NCBI RefSeq assembly: GCF_036711975.1
Contig: NC_091972.1
Coordinates: 32,245,001-32,309,000 of the forward strand
Reading direction: 5' to 3'
DNA: 64,000 bases
Source of the DNA: Onthophagus taurus
Lineage: Eukaryota; Arthropoda; Insecta; Coleoptera; Scarabaeidae
The notes under the pieces were generated by a model. The model had not been told where the DNA came from and ran no database searches. It worked only from the letters and a program-made list of their open reading frames with translations. A program made the translations under genes and the position numbers. Positions 24,501-34,546 of this stretch are shown piece by piece; position 1 is the first letter of the stretch, and each line of letters begins with the position of its first letter.

Positions 24501-27500
24501 CCCAAGACTATTCCGGTCGAAGAAACCATTGCCAACGTCGACCACAATGGACAAACAAAAAGCCGAAATTCTGAGAATGGACATCTCCAGGATCCTACGT
24601 TTAGCCAAACCAACCAAGCCCAACTTGGTTCTAAGTGAACTCCAGGCCCTAAAACGACTTTCAAATATCCGTGATATCTGTGATCCCGACAGACGACAGG
24701 TCTACTTCAGGGTTGCACTCATTCACACGCCTTGCTTTATCTCTCAATACCTTACGGGGGAAGCCATTGTCCTATCCCCATTTCCTAACCAAAGAACTAA
24801 GAACCTAAGACCATTCATGAGTTTTGATGAGCACGAAGAAAGTAGTCTTGCCAGGCGACCCAACTAGCAATTGGTGCTACTCGGATCCAGGCTACTGGAA
24901 GAAATATATGAAAGCCACTGAACATGGGTATCTGGAATTCTCAGGTGCTGATTACTCATCAAATCATCTCCAGAAACGCCGTCAGAATTAGAGTGAATAA
25001 AAACTAGCACAGGTAATAAGAGAACATAAAGTCATCAGATCATAGGATAATGCTTATAAAGTTGCAGGCCTATCCGATTAACCTCAATATAATACAAGTT
25101 TACTTCCCCACAACTAACGTAAGAGATGAAGATGTGGACGAAGTATATTCCCAAATGGATCAACTACTACATACTTTCTCTAATAAAGACATCACGATGA
25201 TAATTGCCGATTTCAACGCCAAAATAGGAACTCCAACGCTCAAGGAGCAATTGGCATGTTTGGTTTGGGTGACAGAAACGCTTACTGCAGTTCTGCATAG
25301 AAAACGAGTTCTCCATCACAGACACGTTGTTGCTTTCTTCCTTTTCTTTCTTACATCTTTTGACTTACCTACTCTTTCGTCATTACATTTTTGCAATAAT
25401 AGTGATTCATTTCGATACAACTGTTTGTCTCGATAATCAAGTAACGACTAATGTACCTACTGCACTGTACTACACTTTTCAAAACATATCGGAATATAAA
25501 AACCATAAATTAACTTTTAACTTGCATTTATTTATATGTAGTCGTAATAGTTTCGGGTTACCCTATTATCAGCGACAAAGTCAATGAAGCTATAAGAAGT
25601 GTAGACTGGAAATCAAGTAAAAGTAAAGTATTTTCTTATCTGATGTATGAACAAAATGAAGATGAAAATTAAAACACAAATGGCGTCGTTAAAAAGTGTG
25701 GAATTTTATAAAATTAGAAAAACAATTAAAATCTTTAAGATCGTATTAAAGATGTGTTGGTGGGATGAGATGAGGCGAGACTGAAGAGAACAAGTTAAAA
25801 TTCCAATATCGGAATACACCATATTGTAAGACTGACAAATCTTAGGTCAAGGAAAGATAGAAAATTGAGTGCGGGCAACTAATCTCAACAAATAATAACA
25901 AAGATAACCAACAATAAAGAATATAGCACACAGAAATGGGGATCTCAGTAATGAGAGAGGAAGTAAGTGCTGTACCCAGCAAATCACCAGGAGAAGATAA
26001 CGTCGTGGCTGAAATGATAACAGCACTAGGAGACTCGGGTATCGATGTTATGCACAGAATATGTCAATTGATTTGGGATCAGGGTGGATGGCACGAGGAC
26101 TGTACTAAATCGATATCTGTGCCACACCACAAAAAAGGTTCCAGAGAGGTATGTGACAATTTTCGAATAGGTGCCCTCATCTCAGAACACCTAAAGTCCT
26201 ACATATTCTCATAACTATCTCCAGAGCATGCGGGCTTTGTGCCAAATATTGAGCATAAGGCAAAACATTAGGGAATTTAACACGACTACTTATTTATGCT
26301 TTATAAATAACACAAAGCCCTTCGATTGCGTTCAATGACACAATCTGGATGAAATGGGCAATGTGTCTCTATGAGAATAACACAGCATACGTAAGAGTTG
26401 AGAACGATCTGATTGATCTATTCCAGGTGGAAAAGGGTGTAAGGCAAAGGGTGCATACTCAGTCCCTTCAACATCTATGGCGAGTGGACCTTGATGTAAA
26501 CCTTGGAAGACTGCAATGGAGGAATATCAATGAGTGGCGTAAAAATTAATAACCTCTGGTACGTGGATGATACCGCCCTGATTGAGCGACCGTTTCGGGC
26601 CAATTGAGCAATGCATGAGTGAAATCGGTTTAACCGTGAACAAAAAGAAAACTAAAATTATGATGATTGACTGAGCAAACAATAACAGACCTGAAATATG
26701 GAAGATATGGGTAGTATTGACACAGTCAATACTTTCATCTACCTTGGCTCAGCATAGGTCATCTAGGTTGAGCTAATCTACCTAACATACATATTGAGAA
26801 GTCATGCAACCTCTTTAACAACGAATGAGGCTGGTAAGGAGCCTGGTCTTCTCTATCTTTGCGACTAAGAAGATTTTTCAAAAGCATTTCAACGCCTATG
26901 TTCATTTCCGTTGTTGGTTTCTTCCTTTTCTTTCTTACATCTTTTTATTTATTCTTTCGTCATTGCATTTTTGTAATATTTTTGCAATAATAGCCATTAA
27001 TTTCAATACGTTTGGCACGATGATCAAGTAACGACCAATGTACTGCACTGTACTACACTTTTCAAAACATATCCTCGTTACCTGTACCTTCAAACTGGTT
27101 ATGCTATTTAATTAATTACTCTACTACGTCCCATAGTAACTCATCTTTTTTGAGATAAATTTTATAAAATTGACTTTTATCAAATAAATGATTTACACCA
27201 CTGTGTGCTGTGAAATTGATTAATTTCATTCGATGCAGAAATGTGTCTTTGAATGTGACAAAACGGTTAATTATTGTTGCATATTTTCTTCTAATTGAAA
27301 AACTGTTTTATGGTGGTTTTCAATCAATTATTTTCACAACTTTCAAGTTTGGCATGTATATGTCGAAAATTCTTCTCATTTGTCTTGACAGTTCCACACT
27401 TATAACCTTGGCTTGAATAATGAAAAATATCAAAAAAATACACTTAATACTGATCATGAATAATAAAAGTAATAAAACTATTGTTATAAATAATATAATA

Positions 27501-27746
27501 AACAATATTTTATGTATGAATTAGTTTTAAATGTTTTAATTTTTTTAGCAACGACAATTTATAATAAAAAATGCCAATTTTCTCCTGACGACCGTTTTAA
27601 AGTTGGCTCAAGATAAATTCAAAGCGGTTAACAAAATGGAATCGGAGAAATTATCGAAATTAAAGATGGAAAATTCTGCTTTAATTAAAGGAGTTACTCC
27701 TACTACTAGAAGTATTCCAAAATACAACAACGAAGAATTTGTTTAA
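18593..27746 (+). CDS. Exo84: Exocyst complex component 8 (Exo84), 2 exons
   Basis: Exon 1 is 18593-20494 (634 codons) and exon 2 is 27549-27746 (65 codons plus stop), 699 aa in all, close to family size. The N-terminal Vps51/Exo84 helical region (FNPEKYVRELSQNCIGGQEL, residues ~14-110, ending in a coiled coil) is followed by a PH domain (~150-255, VYGVLFTDGLLIAISDF) and the Exo84 C-terminal helical repeats (from ~295, HPDWFIEVSDDLDVSVAQRH). Known role: tethering secretory vesicles at the plasma membrane as part of the exocyst, a Ral effector. If exon 1 is read on without splicing it ends eight codons into the intron (VKKYYNYF), which misses the true C-terminus. AATAAA lies at 27807. Confidence 0.94.
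20601..20860 (+). repeat. direct repeat in the piggyBac 5' end
   Basis: TATGACAATAAAACCCTTCG and GTAAACGTTTATAGTTCTATG through the following ~90 bases occur twice (20602 and 20751 onward), a tandem duplication of about 150 bases between the terminal repeat and the transposase. Confidence 0.85.
20909..22584 (+). pseudogene. piggyBac transposase, inactivated
   Basis: Acidic N-terminus (20909-21136), a frameshift, then 21150-21887 with FEYVTVDEKIEGFRGRCPFR (first catalytic Asp). The second catalytic block, normally TADNWFTS, reads TAVN followed by TGA then FTS, so Asp is Val and Trp is a stop. The frame resumes with LINTLRTNF and NKRDDQLDPPC, then 21992-22207 with MIMDYNRTKGGVDTLDKL (last catalytic Asp). 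A C-terminal Cys-rich tail CKRCFRFICGEH..CSECF survives at about 22508-22570. Clearly dead, but every domain can still be traced. Confidence 0.92.
22901..24169 (-). mobile_element. Tc1-like element, 1269 bp
   Basis: Inverted ends RACTRCAAYTTTRAAACTTC with the shared CGGTAAAATAA and CAACTRAGAAACGATGAAA further in; TA on both flanks (22899-22900, 24170-24171). Its left end lies six bases beyond the piggyBac TTAA. Confidence 0.9.
23032..24006 (-). pseudogene. Tc1 (DD34E) transposase with two in-frame stops
   Basis: 24006-23536 encodes paired HTH domains (FAHINDFDRGRIIGMKEAGL, then GRRLNLDHTT and the GRPARR AT-hook-like stretch). The same frame runs through two TAA codons (about 23533 and 23490) around an intact first catalytic block, VFSDESRF. 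Then QQDNVRPHTA and PARSPNLSPIEHVWD give Asp and Glu separated by 34 residues. No frameshift is seen, only the two stops, so this is one of the youngest coding relics in the window. Confidence 0.93.
24470..24880 (+). pseudogene. Penelope-like retroelement fragment (RT N-terminal region)
   Basis: Reads KGFNYALTPKTIPVEETIAN, then in another frame ISRILRLAKPTKPNLVLSEL and LQALKRLSNIRDI, followed after a shift by SVIPTDDRST. This is the order seen before the reverse transcriptase fingers of Penelope-like elements (TPR/K-IP...KPNL...ALKxLxxxxDIxILPxDKG). Catalytic motifs are absent, so it is a short truncated piece. Confidence 0.6.
24990..26905 (+). pseudogene. LINE remnant with endonuclease and reverse transcriptase
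   Basis: 25050-25320 carries an APE-type endonuclease fragment (NLNIIQVYFPTTNVRDEDVD and TMIIADFNAKIG). From 25936 the RT domain is seen in pieces: SKSPGEDNVVAEMI, VPHHKKGSREVCDNFR, VEKGVRQ, and the active-site block NNLWYVDDTALI at ~26550 (YVDD for YADD), then VNKKKTKIMMID and VNTFIYLGSA. Many stops and frameshifts are present. It is interrupted at 25326 by a repeat that recurs at 26910. Clade uncertain (RTE or Jockey side). Confidence 0.8.
25326..25495. repeat. ~170-bp repeat, copy 1
   Basis: TCTTCCTTTTCTTTCTTACA through CAAGTAACGACTAATGTACC to TACACTTTTCAAAACATATC also occurs at 26910-27075. The copies are roughly 80 percent alike with small indels. No inverted ends seen. Confidence 0.8.
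26910..27075. repeat. ~170-bp repeat, copy 2
   Basis: Second copy, same orientation, at the 3' limit of the LINE reverse transcriptase remnant. The two copies bracket the RT half. Could be a SINE-like or dispersed element, or a duplicated LINE tail. Confidence 0.8.
27549..27746 (+). CDS. Exo84: Exo84 exon 2 (C-terminus)
   Basis: Acceptor TTTTTTAG at 27548, phase 0, matching donor GAG|GTAAAA at 20494. It encodes QRQFIIKNANFLLTTVLKLA, the conserved end of the Exo84 helical bundle, and stops at TAA 27744-27746. No methionine starts it, so it is only visible by splicing. It is separated from exon 1 by a 7,054-base transposon-filled intron. Confidence 0.88.
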   Translation, partial: QRQFIIKNANFLLTTVLKLAQDKFKAVNKMESEKLSKLKMENSALIKGVTPTTRSIPKYNNEEFV

Positions 27747-27919
27747 AATATCATAATTTAAAGTAACTATAACAAGGAAAAGACGTTTATAGGAATTCTA
27801 AAAAACAATAAAATCTTAATTAAAAATTTATATTTATAAAATTATGTTAATTATTATAATCAATTATAATTAAAATATATTTATATCATTTCAAAAAATT
27901 TTTTAACTCAATAACTTAA

Positions 27920-29111
27920 TTAATCACTGTTATCACTATCCGAATAAGCAGCTAACAATAAAAGACTATTTGTTCCATTTTTAGGTACACTCTCTTTTTC
28001 AATTTTTAAATTACTTACATCATTAGATTCTTTTAATTCTAATTTTTTTGAATTACTTTTATCATCAACCACTTCATTATTAATTGGTTTAGAAATAGTG
28101 GCAACTGGAGCTTTTACATCTTTAGCTTTAGGCTTAACCAATCCACTAATAAACTTTTTTGAACTTAAAATACCTACTTTTCTATCCCAATCATTATTAC
28201 TTTTTATTTTATCTGATTTTTGTACTAAACTTTTTGATGAAGATGCCGATGAGCTATTTGACGAATTAGTTTGAGTTTGATCAAAAGGAACTTCATCTTC
28301 AATGATTTCTTCTTCAACAACAAATTTTCTTTTACTTTGGAAATTAACAGTTCTAAAACAATTTGGTTAATAAACATAATTTAATTAAACTCAATAAAAC
28401 TAACTTAATGTAATCTTCATCTAATTGTTTTAATTTTTCTTCTCGTTCCCTTTCAGTTAATTTGGAATCATACACAGATAACATCGAGTCATAATCAACA
28501 GCTTCTTGTCGTCTGTTTAAGTCTTTTAATTCTTCCAAAGATTCCAAAAGTTCAATTTCATTTTTACTTTGTTTAGTTCTGTTTTCTAATAATTTCATTG
28601 GATTATTAGCTTCTTCTTCTTTTAATTCTTCCTCTTCTCTAAGAGCTTGTTCTTCAGCCAATTTCAAAGCCATAAAATTTCTAGTGGCACCTGCTTCAAT
28701 TTCGTAATCTGTGCTTCGGGGATCAGTTTTAAATGAAATTTCTTGTAAACACCTTGTACACTATAATTAATAATGATTGTTAATTGGAGAATGTAATAAT
28801 AGGTAAAAATTACCTTTATATAAAACCGATAAATTCTAATACCCAAATAATCCTCATTTTCAACATCTTCTTTTCGTGCATTAAATTTTTTTCCTTTATA
28901 AATATACTCACCACAAGTGGCACAACGCATGTTAAATGGAGCCATTAAACGTACTGTATATTGGCGGTTCTTAGGTAATTTCATGCGAGGGATTTTCGAA
29001 GGATCGAAATCCGGAGGATAGTATTTCTAAAAAATTATATTTTTTATTATATATTTTTTCTTATTACATAATTTTTTAGATACTTACGTTTAATACTTTA
29101 CGTTCTGACAT
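27920..29111 (-). CDS. yju2: Splicing factor YJU2 (CCDC94, Cwc16 family), 4 exons
   Basis: Exons 29111-29088, 29026-28814, 28760-28405 and 28352-27920 join in phase to 341 aa. The start [20 protein letters not shown] is the conserved YJU2 N-terminus. A zinc-binding pair sits at Cys43/Cys46 (CATC) and Cys80/Cys83 (CTRC), the second exactly at an exon start. A long charged coiled coil (about 115-195) and a Ser-rich tail ([11 protein letters not shown]) follow. Known role: joins the spliceosome at branching and promotes the first catalytic step. The introns are only about 52-61 bases. It converges on Exo84, with 173 bases between stop codons. Confidence 0.95.
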
Positions 29112-30077
29112 TTTTCTTAATTAATATTTGGTTCAGTTATGAAAGAATTAGTAAAAAAGAACGTTGCTTTTCGTTTTTGAGGTTAAATTATTGTTGACAG
29201 AACTGACATATTAAATATATTTGCTATGTCATTTGATAGATGGCGCTGAACTGCTTATTATTTTTCTTTTCTTCTTTGCACATCATGAGGAACCTGGAGG
29301 AACCGTAAGGATAATAAAATACGAAATCTTCGAATCCCAAAATGGTTTTAAAGTAATTCTTCAACAACAGTATTTGGAACGTAGGACTAGATGTATATAG
29401 GCATAGATGCATGATGCACATTTCTAAAATTCTGACAACAATAAGGAAAGGATGTAAGATCATTCCCAAATATGTTGGTAAGATTAACATTAGATTTAAT
29501 AGACGCGTGTGCTGCTTGTTAGGGTCGAGATAAGCACAACGCCAACTCTGGATATTCTGCTAGACCTCTCTCCTTTGCATTTTCATATAGAGAAAGTGGC
29601 TAGAACTACCATTTAGTAAGGTGAACAACTATTTTCTGTTCAAAAAGGGTACACTTTGCAAGTATTTCATAGGTGAAAAAAAAAGAAGAAAAAACGATAA
29701 AAACGTTATTTTCTTTTAAAAACATATTTTTCTTTGGAGTGGATTTTCTTTGCTAAATGAGGATGTTGGTCTAATAATGTAGCCACATCCGAACAACTTT
29801 CATTTTGCATATTAAATTTGACTGTTAAGACGGCAGATAATGTTTTTACAGAAAGTTATATCGCAAAACGGCCTATGGAATTCGATAGATAATCGTTTAT
29901 ACCCGTTTGTACCACTTTCGATTTCGTTTGTACCTCAACCGGTTCCAAAATACAGTGCTTTTTTGATTTTTCAGTATACCGCTGAAAGTGTGTATCTCCG
30001 TTATTAATTTAGATATCGCAAAAGGGTCGATGTGGTTCGAGAGTGAATCATTTTGGTGAAAGTTGTGTTCGGTGAAG
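29112..30077. other. intergenic, yju2 upstream
   Basis: Contains the yju2 promoter region next to 29111; the rest is unassigned AT-rich DNA with no recognised repeat or coding frame. Confidence 0.45.
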
Positions 30078-30640
30078 AACATGGCAGTACAATTTTTTCA
30101 CACAATCAAGCCGCTCACCAGACCCTGCAGGCCGTGAAAACGTTGTCGGCTCTGGTTAATGACTGAAAAGAACTTTAAACACACTGAGTTCTAACAACAG
30201 AGTTAAAATGTTTGTGGACCAGTTCTCCTGGAACGAGTCACGTTAAGTTGTTTATTAACATCGCCACTGTCAAACCCGGAAATATTTTAGGACTTGCTCG
30301 TAGCAACATTAAAGTTCTAATGGGTGTCTTTATTGGGCACTGCCGATTAAAGACACACCTCAACTTGTTGGGCCTAGCCGACGATGTTGAATGCCGACTA
30401 TTTACGGAGGAAGAGGAGACGGTTGAGCATGTTTTATGCCACTGTAAATCGTATCAGATTTTCGATTTTTGAGCGATTTTTCACCGAGCAAGGTATTAAT
30501 ATTCGTTAATAGCATTGGACTGCACAGTGAAATTTGATAATGTTATCTATTGGTGTTCAATAGATCTTTGAGGTCGCGGTGCAAGGTTGGTTGGTCCGTC
30601 TACCCGATATATAATTTATGTAATGTAATGTAGGGTTGAG
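30078..30640 (+). pseudogene. LINE 3' fragment (RNase H / C-terminal part), copy 1
   Basis: Closely matches 46960-47675: shared [29 protein letters not shown] and the end ACCCGATATATAATTTATG followed by TAATGTAATGTA. Frameshifted, and it lacks the segment from the RNase H end to the next domain that copy 2 keeps, so internally deleted. Confidence 0.8.
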
Positions 30641-30789
30641 AAGCTCCAACCCAACCCAACCCATCATACAAAAGCTTAATGTAAAAATTAGAGTAATTTT
30701 GAAAATTTCTTTGTAAACAAAGAAATTCTTTTTTCAAATGTATTAAACAAGGTGAATTATAAGTATTATGTTGAATAATTTAAGTGAAA

Positions 30790-30940
30790 TATGAAAATTT
30801 GGTACGTTAAGGGATGAACTAATAAAATATGTTTTTATTAGTGGTTAGAGATAAAGGAATAAAAGAAAATTTGTTAAAAACAGAAAACTTGACTATAGAA
30901 AATGTATTACCTACAGATTTGCAGGATCAAGAAAATTTCT
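30790..30940 (+). pseudogene. possible Ty3/gypsy gag remnant
   Basis: Two frames read LRDELIKYVFISG then VRDKGIKENLLKTENLTIEN, the order of the capsid C-terminal motif common in gypsy-type gag (RDxLI...GIRDxxxxExLL...LTLExA). About 50 residues only, one frameshift. Weak but suggestive. Confidence 0.4.
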
Positions 30941-31282
30941 AAAAAACATAATGAGAAGCGATTATCCAAGTTGGTAAACCTACAACATTTTTTTCATAAG
31001 CTTTAAATGACACCCAACAATGATATGGTCAAAATAAAAAGTTGCTAGCTGTAGTGTTTGAATGTGAAAGCTTTAGACAATATGTTCTAGGTGGATATCG
31101 CCATTTAGACAGACCAAAAACTCGATTCTACGATTTTTCACAGCGCATGCAATCGAATTGTGTATAAGTTTAAACTAAACGCTTTACTATTGGTGTCTGG
31201 TATACAATTTTAGTACTGTTAAGCGGCATATTACTCTATAATTTTTGGACTCTGTGGTATCTGATATCAACTTTTTTTTGTA
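30941..31282. other. unassigned intergenic
   Basis: No recognised coding frame or repeat end. Confidence 0.4.
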
Positions 31283-31901
31283 CAAGGTGTCCAAATTTCG
31301 ATGGGTTTGCAGGATATCTCAGTTATTATGAAAGATAGAAAGTTGCGGCTTTCGCGAACCTGAGCTACTTTTTTGTGAAACTTACAATGGCGCAAACCAA
31401 ATTTTCATAGCTCTCTTCGTGTTTGATATTCAGGGAGTGTTTCAAAATTTACGATTTTCAGACACCTCCTGTATCTCGGCTATCCGTAAACGTAAGAACG
31501 AGTTCTAATAGATTTTTTCACGTAGAATCCAATGGTGTACGTCAAATTTTTCTAGTCATCACGGTTTTTGAGTTATAAAGAGCTGAGTATTTTAGAAGTT
31601 GAGTATTCAGTATTTGAGTTGTGTTTATAACTCAAAAACCGTGATGACTAGAAAAATTCTACGTGCACTATTGGATTTTTACTTTCTTACTAAGTTTCCG
31701 GATAGCCAAGATACAGGAGGTGTCTGAAAATTGTAAATTTCAAACACTCCCTGTATATCAAAAACGAAGAGGGCTATGAAAATTTGGTCTGCGCCATTGT
31801 AACTTTCACAAAAAAGTAGCTCAGGTTCGCGAAAGCCGCAACTTTCTATTTTTCATAATAACTGAGATACCCTGCAAACCCATCGAAATTTGGACACCCT
31901 G
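31283..31901. mobile_element. 619-bp long-palindrome MITE
   Basis: Arms of about 290 bases are inverse copies: CAAGGTGTCCAAATTTCGAT at the left and its inverse, ending ATCGAAATTTGGACACCCTG, at the right, TA on both flanks. AACTCAAAAACCGTGATGAC is found near the axis in both orientations. Mariner-type non-autonomous element; it would fold into one long hairpin. Confidence 0.9.
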
Positions 31902-31929
31902 TACATACATGAAACTATTCTGTATGACA

Positions 31930-32930
31930 TCCTATTCTGGGTGTTATTGTCCCAAAATTCAGATCATTTCTGTGCGTGCCAAATTTTTGTTAGCCAGGTG
32001 GTAACTGTTGTTCCTCCCTTCTTGAGCGTTCATTCTGTCTTCCCCCGGTTATTTGCCGTTATTGATTTTTTAGGTACTCTTTTTCTATATTTTCCAGTGT
32101 CTGCATAATGTTCTCTCCAGGTATCTAGGACTCCTTGTGTTGTTTCCAAACTTATTCTTTAATTTTTAAAATTTTTGATTTTCTGGGACGGAGTATTTTT
32201 GAGTCATTTTACCGTATTCCAGAATTCCTTCAGGTTGCTGTTGTATAATAGTTTTCTTGTGTTTTCTTCCAAATTCCTCACAATACTCTTCCTTTTTGCT
32301 TCGTTTCTTCTTTCAATGATGTGTGTTCTGTTTTGTACATATTTTTTCTAGGTTTCTTTCTTTTCTTTCACCTTTCTTTTTACGGCTTTGTTACACCATT
32401 TGGTTCATTTCGTATTAGCTTCCTGTCATACTATTTTGATGTCGCATGTTTCCTCCACCACTTCCAAGATTTTAAATCGTTTCTATCTTTCCTCCAAAGA
32501 CCGTAGATTTTGATCGTATGTTTCCTCATATCCATATTATTTAGAAGTTACGATTTTATCCTCGTGTGGACGCCTATTATCTTTTTTTTGGCGTTTGGAT
32601 ATTTGTGTCAGTTATTAGTAGTGTATGTTTGGTACTAAGTTTGGTTCTGCATATGTCGTTTTGTTTTCTCTCTTCATTGTCGTTCACCTCTCTCTGTATT
32701 TCATGTGATTCCAATGTTGCATGTGCCTGTTCTCTGTCCTGTGCTATATGAGCACTCCAGAGTCCTAATATTAATATATGTCTATTTCTATCTTGTAACT
32801 TCTCTATTCCTCGTTGTACCTCCTCGTAGAACATATCATTATCTCGCCTGTTTGCATTCTCTGTAGGTGCATATACCTATATTAGTCCTTTCTTTTCCAG
32901 TTGTAGTTCTAGTGTTATGATTATTAAGTT
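31930..32930 (-). pseudogene. LINE endonuclease and linker remnant
   Basis: On the minus strand: YAPTENANRRDNDMFYEEVQ, then ILGLWSAHI (decayed GDWNAHIG) and a long basic linker with EANTKGTKWCNKAVKKKGER, RNRTHI-like text and LDTWREHYADT. These are the endonuclease end and pre-RT linker of a non-LTR element. Frameshifted throughout. Confidence 0.65.
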
Positions 32931-33325
32931 TATGAGTTCCCAATCTGTCTCCATTGTTTCTAGTGTAGTTTATGTGTAAATGTTGGTGCATAGACTTGTT
33001 AATGAATAATTGTTAAAATTCAATAATTCAGTAATTTTAATCTTCATTTGCAAGATGAATGTATTTAATGTAATATTTATATTTTTTATATTTATCAGAA
33101 TTATGGGAGACCACGTTTCGTAAATATATAATATTTTTCCGTCCGTTTTCATAACGACAAACATTTTTTGTTATTAATCTAGTGATGTTGACATCTTTCG
33201 ACTATTAAATTTTTCATAAAAAAAATCTTCATGGACATGTTTAGGTAATATCAACCAGAGTTTTTACATCAAAATTGTGGTCGTGCAGTGAATACAATAC
33301 CCTTTTTACAAAAATCATCTACAGA

Positions 33326-34051
33326 ATGTCGGTATTAACCAGAAGAATTTGCGAGGCGATTCGAAAAGGGAGCCCTATAAGCAGTCAATATTCATTAGAA
33401 AATTTGTTGAACGATGAGAACATTCCGAAAACAATCGCCAGATTACGTGGTTTGAAGCCGGTGAGATTACAAACTCAAGAGCCGGTTAAAAAAGCTGGCA
33501 TTCTAATTCCCGTTTGCGTAATTGAGGGGAAAGTGTCATTATTATACATAAGACGTCCATGTCGTTTAACGTCGTTCAAAGAAGTAGTAAATTTCCCCGG
33601 TACCGCTCAGAAACCCGAACATAGGAATTTACTCGAGGCGACGCTCATAGAAACCCAACGTCTTGTTGGTTTAAAGCCGCCTAATATAACAATCTGGGGT
33701 ACGGGTAACTTGATCGTCGCCAGACGTGAATTTTCCTATTTACCGATTGTTGGACAAATCGATCAGAATATCGATTTCCGTGCCCTGAAAATCCACGACG
33801 ACGTTCACGACCTCTTCACGATCCCGGTGGAGGATCTGTGTACTTCGAAGCAAAACGGCTACACTCAATTCAGAGACGGCTTCGCATCGCCGGTGTTCCT
33901 GGGAGGTGAAAAGAGAATCTGGGGATTAACAGCACTACTTACCAATATGTTTTTGAAGTCGTTGGTGCACAATCCGGCCTACACCCATAAGATCAAAACT
34001 GTACCAGAAGTAAGAAGACTACAGAACAAATACGCTTACGTTGACCGATAA
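33326..34051 (+). CDS. NUDT8-like Nudix-fold protein with degenerate Nudix box
   Basis: Single-exon gene, 241 aa from MSVLTRRICEAIRKGSPIS (a basic amphipathic start that could be a mitochondrial signal); an in-frame ATG at 33275 adds 17 residues and is less likely. The body follows the CoA-diphosphatase Nudix layout: KAGILIPVCVIEGKVSLLYI, RRPCRLTSFKEVVNFPG. The Nudix box should read GX5EX7REUXEEXGU; here it is GTAQKPEHRNLLEATLIETQ followed by RLVGL, so the RE..EE metal ligands are mostly gone (IE..RL). Likely no hydrolase activity. AATAAA at 34083. It converges on CWF19L1 (186 bases between stops). Codon use is GC-richer than its neighbours; being intronless, a retrocopy is possible. Confidence 0.82.
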   Translation: MSVLTRRICEAIRKGSPISSQYSLENLLNDENIPKTIARLRGLKPVRLQTQEPVKKAGILIPVCVIEGKVSLLYIRRPCRLTSFKEVVNFPGTAQKPEHRNLLEATLIETQRLVGLKPPNITIWGTGNLIVARREFSYLPIVGQIDQNIDFRALKIHDDVHDLFTIPVEDLCTSKQNGYTQFRDGFASPVFLGGEKRIWGLTALLTNMFLKSLVHNPAYTHKIKTVPEVRRLQNKYAYVDR

Positions 34052-34237
34052 ATAATGACGTCAAATTGATGTAAATCTTTTTAATAAAAATCACATTTTT
34101 CTCATCCGACAATTATTTTTTATTTACTAAAAAATTTCAAATTTTAAATAAAATCATCAAAAAAAAATTAAATTTGTGTTTAAACATTTATTTACACTTT
34201 CAATAATAATCTTATTATAATCTAAAAGAATTAAGTA

Positions 34238-34546
34238 TTAAGAGTCAATGACATCAAAGGGTTCGAATTCTTTACGTAAATTTTTCACCAATAAATCTTC
34301 CTCCTCGCGATTTAAAATGCAATCTTTCCATTCGATGCGATTCATTTTGTCTAAAATAGGGCCGGATGCCAAAACTTCGCGACCAAAATTGATTGGGAAA
34401 TCTTTTGATTTTTGTATTCTCGTGTAAAATTTTCTGCCAGATGGTAATTCTAAAAAGAAATACGGCGAAGAAGATGACACAACTTGATTGAGACGGTTTG
34501 AATCGTCCAATTCTTCAAGTTTAAAGCCGTGACCTTCAGCTTCATC
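34238..34546 (-). CDS. CWF19L1: CWF19L1 exon 6 (CwfJ C-terminal domain 2)
   Basis: Acceptor TTGTTTTAG then GATGAAGCTGAAGG ([20 protein letters not shown]), phase 0 as required by exon 5. Encodes the final 102 residues. Separated from exon 5 by 6,773 bases of transposon-rich intron. Confidence 0.88.
   Translation of the reverse strand, partial: DEAEGHGFKLEELDDSNRLNQVVSSSSPYFFLELPSGRKFYTRIQKSKDFPINFGREVLASGPILDKMNRIEWKDCILNREEEDLLVKNLRKEFEPFDVIDS

Noticed and set aside
25326..27075. LTR retrotransposon with the two 170-base repeats as LTRs
   Set aside because: The copies are too diverged, have no TG..CA ends, and the enclosed RT belongs to a non-LTR element whose endonuclease lies outside the pair.
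29224..29490. 88-codon minus-strand frame downstream of yju2 start
   Set aside because: No domain, no splice support and no conserved pattern; likely chance in AT-rich DNA.
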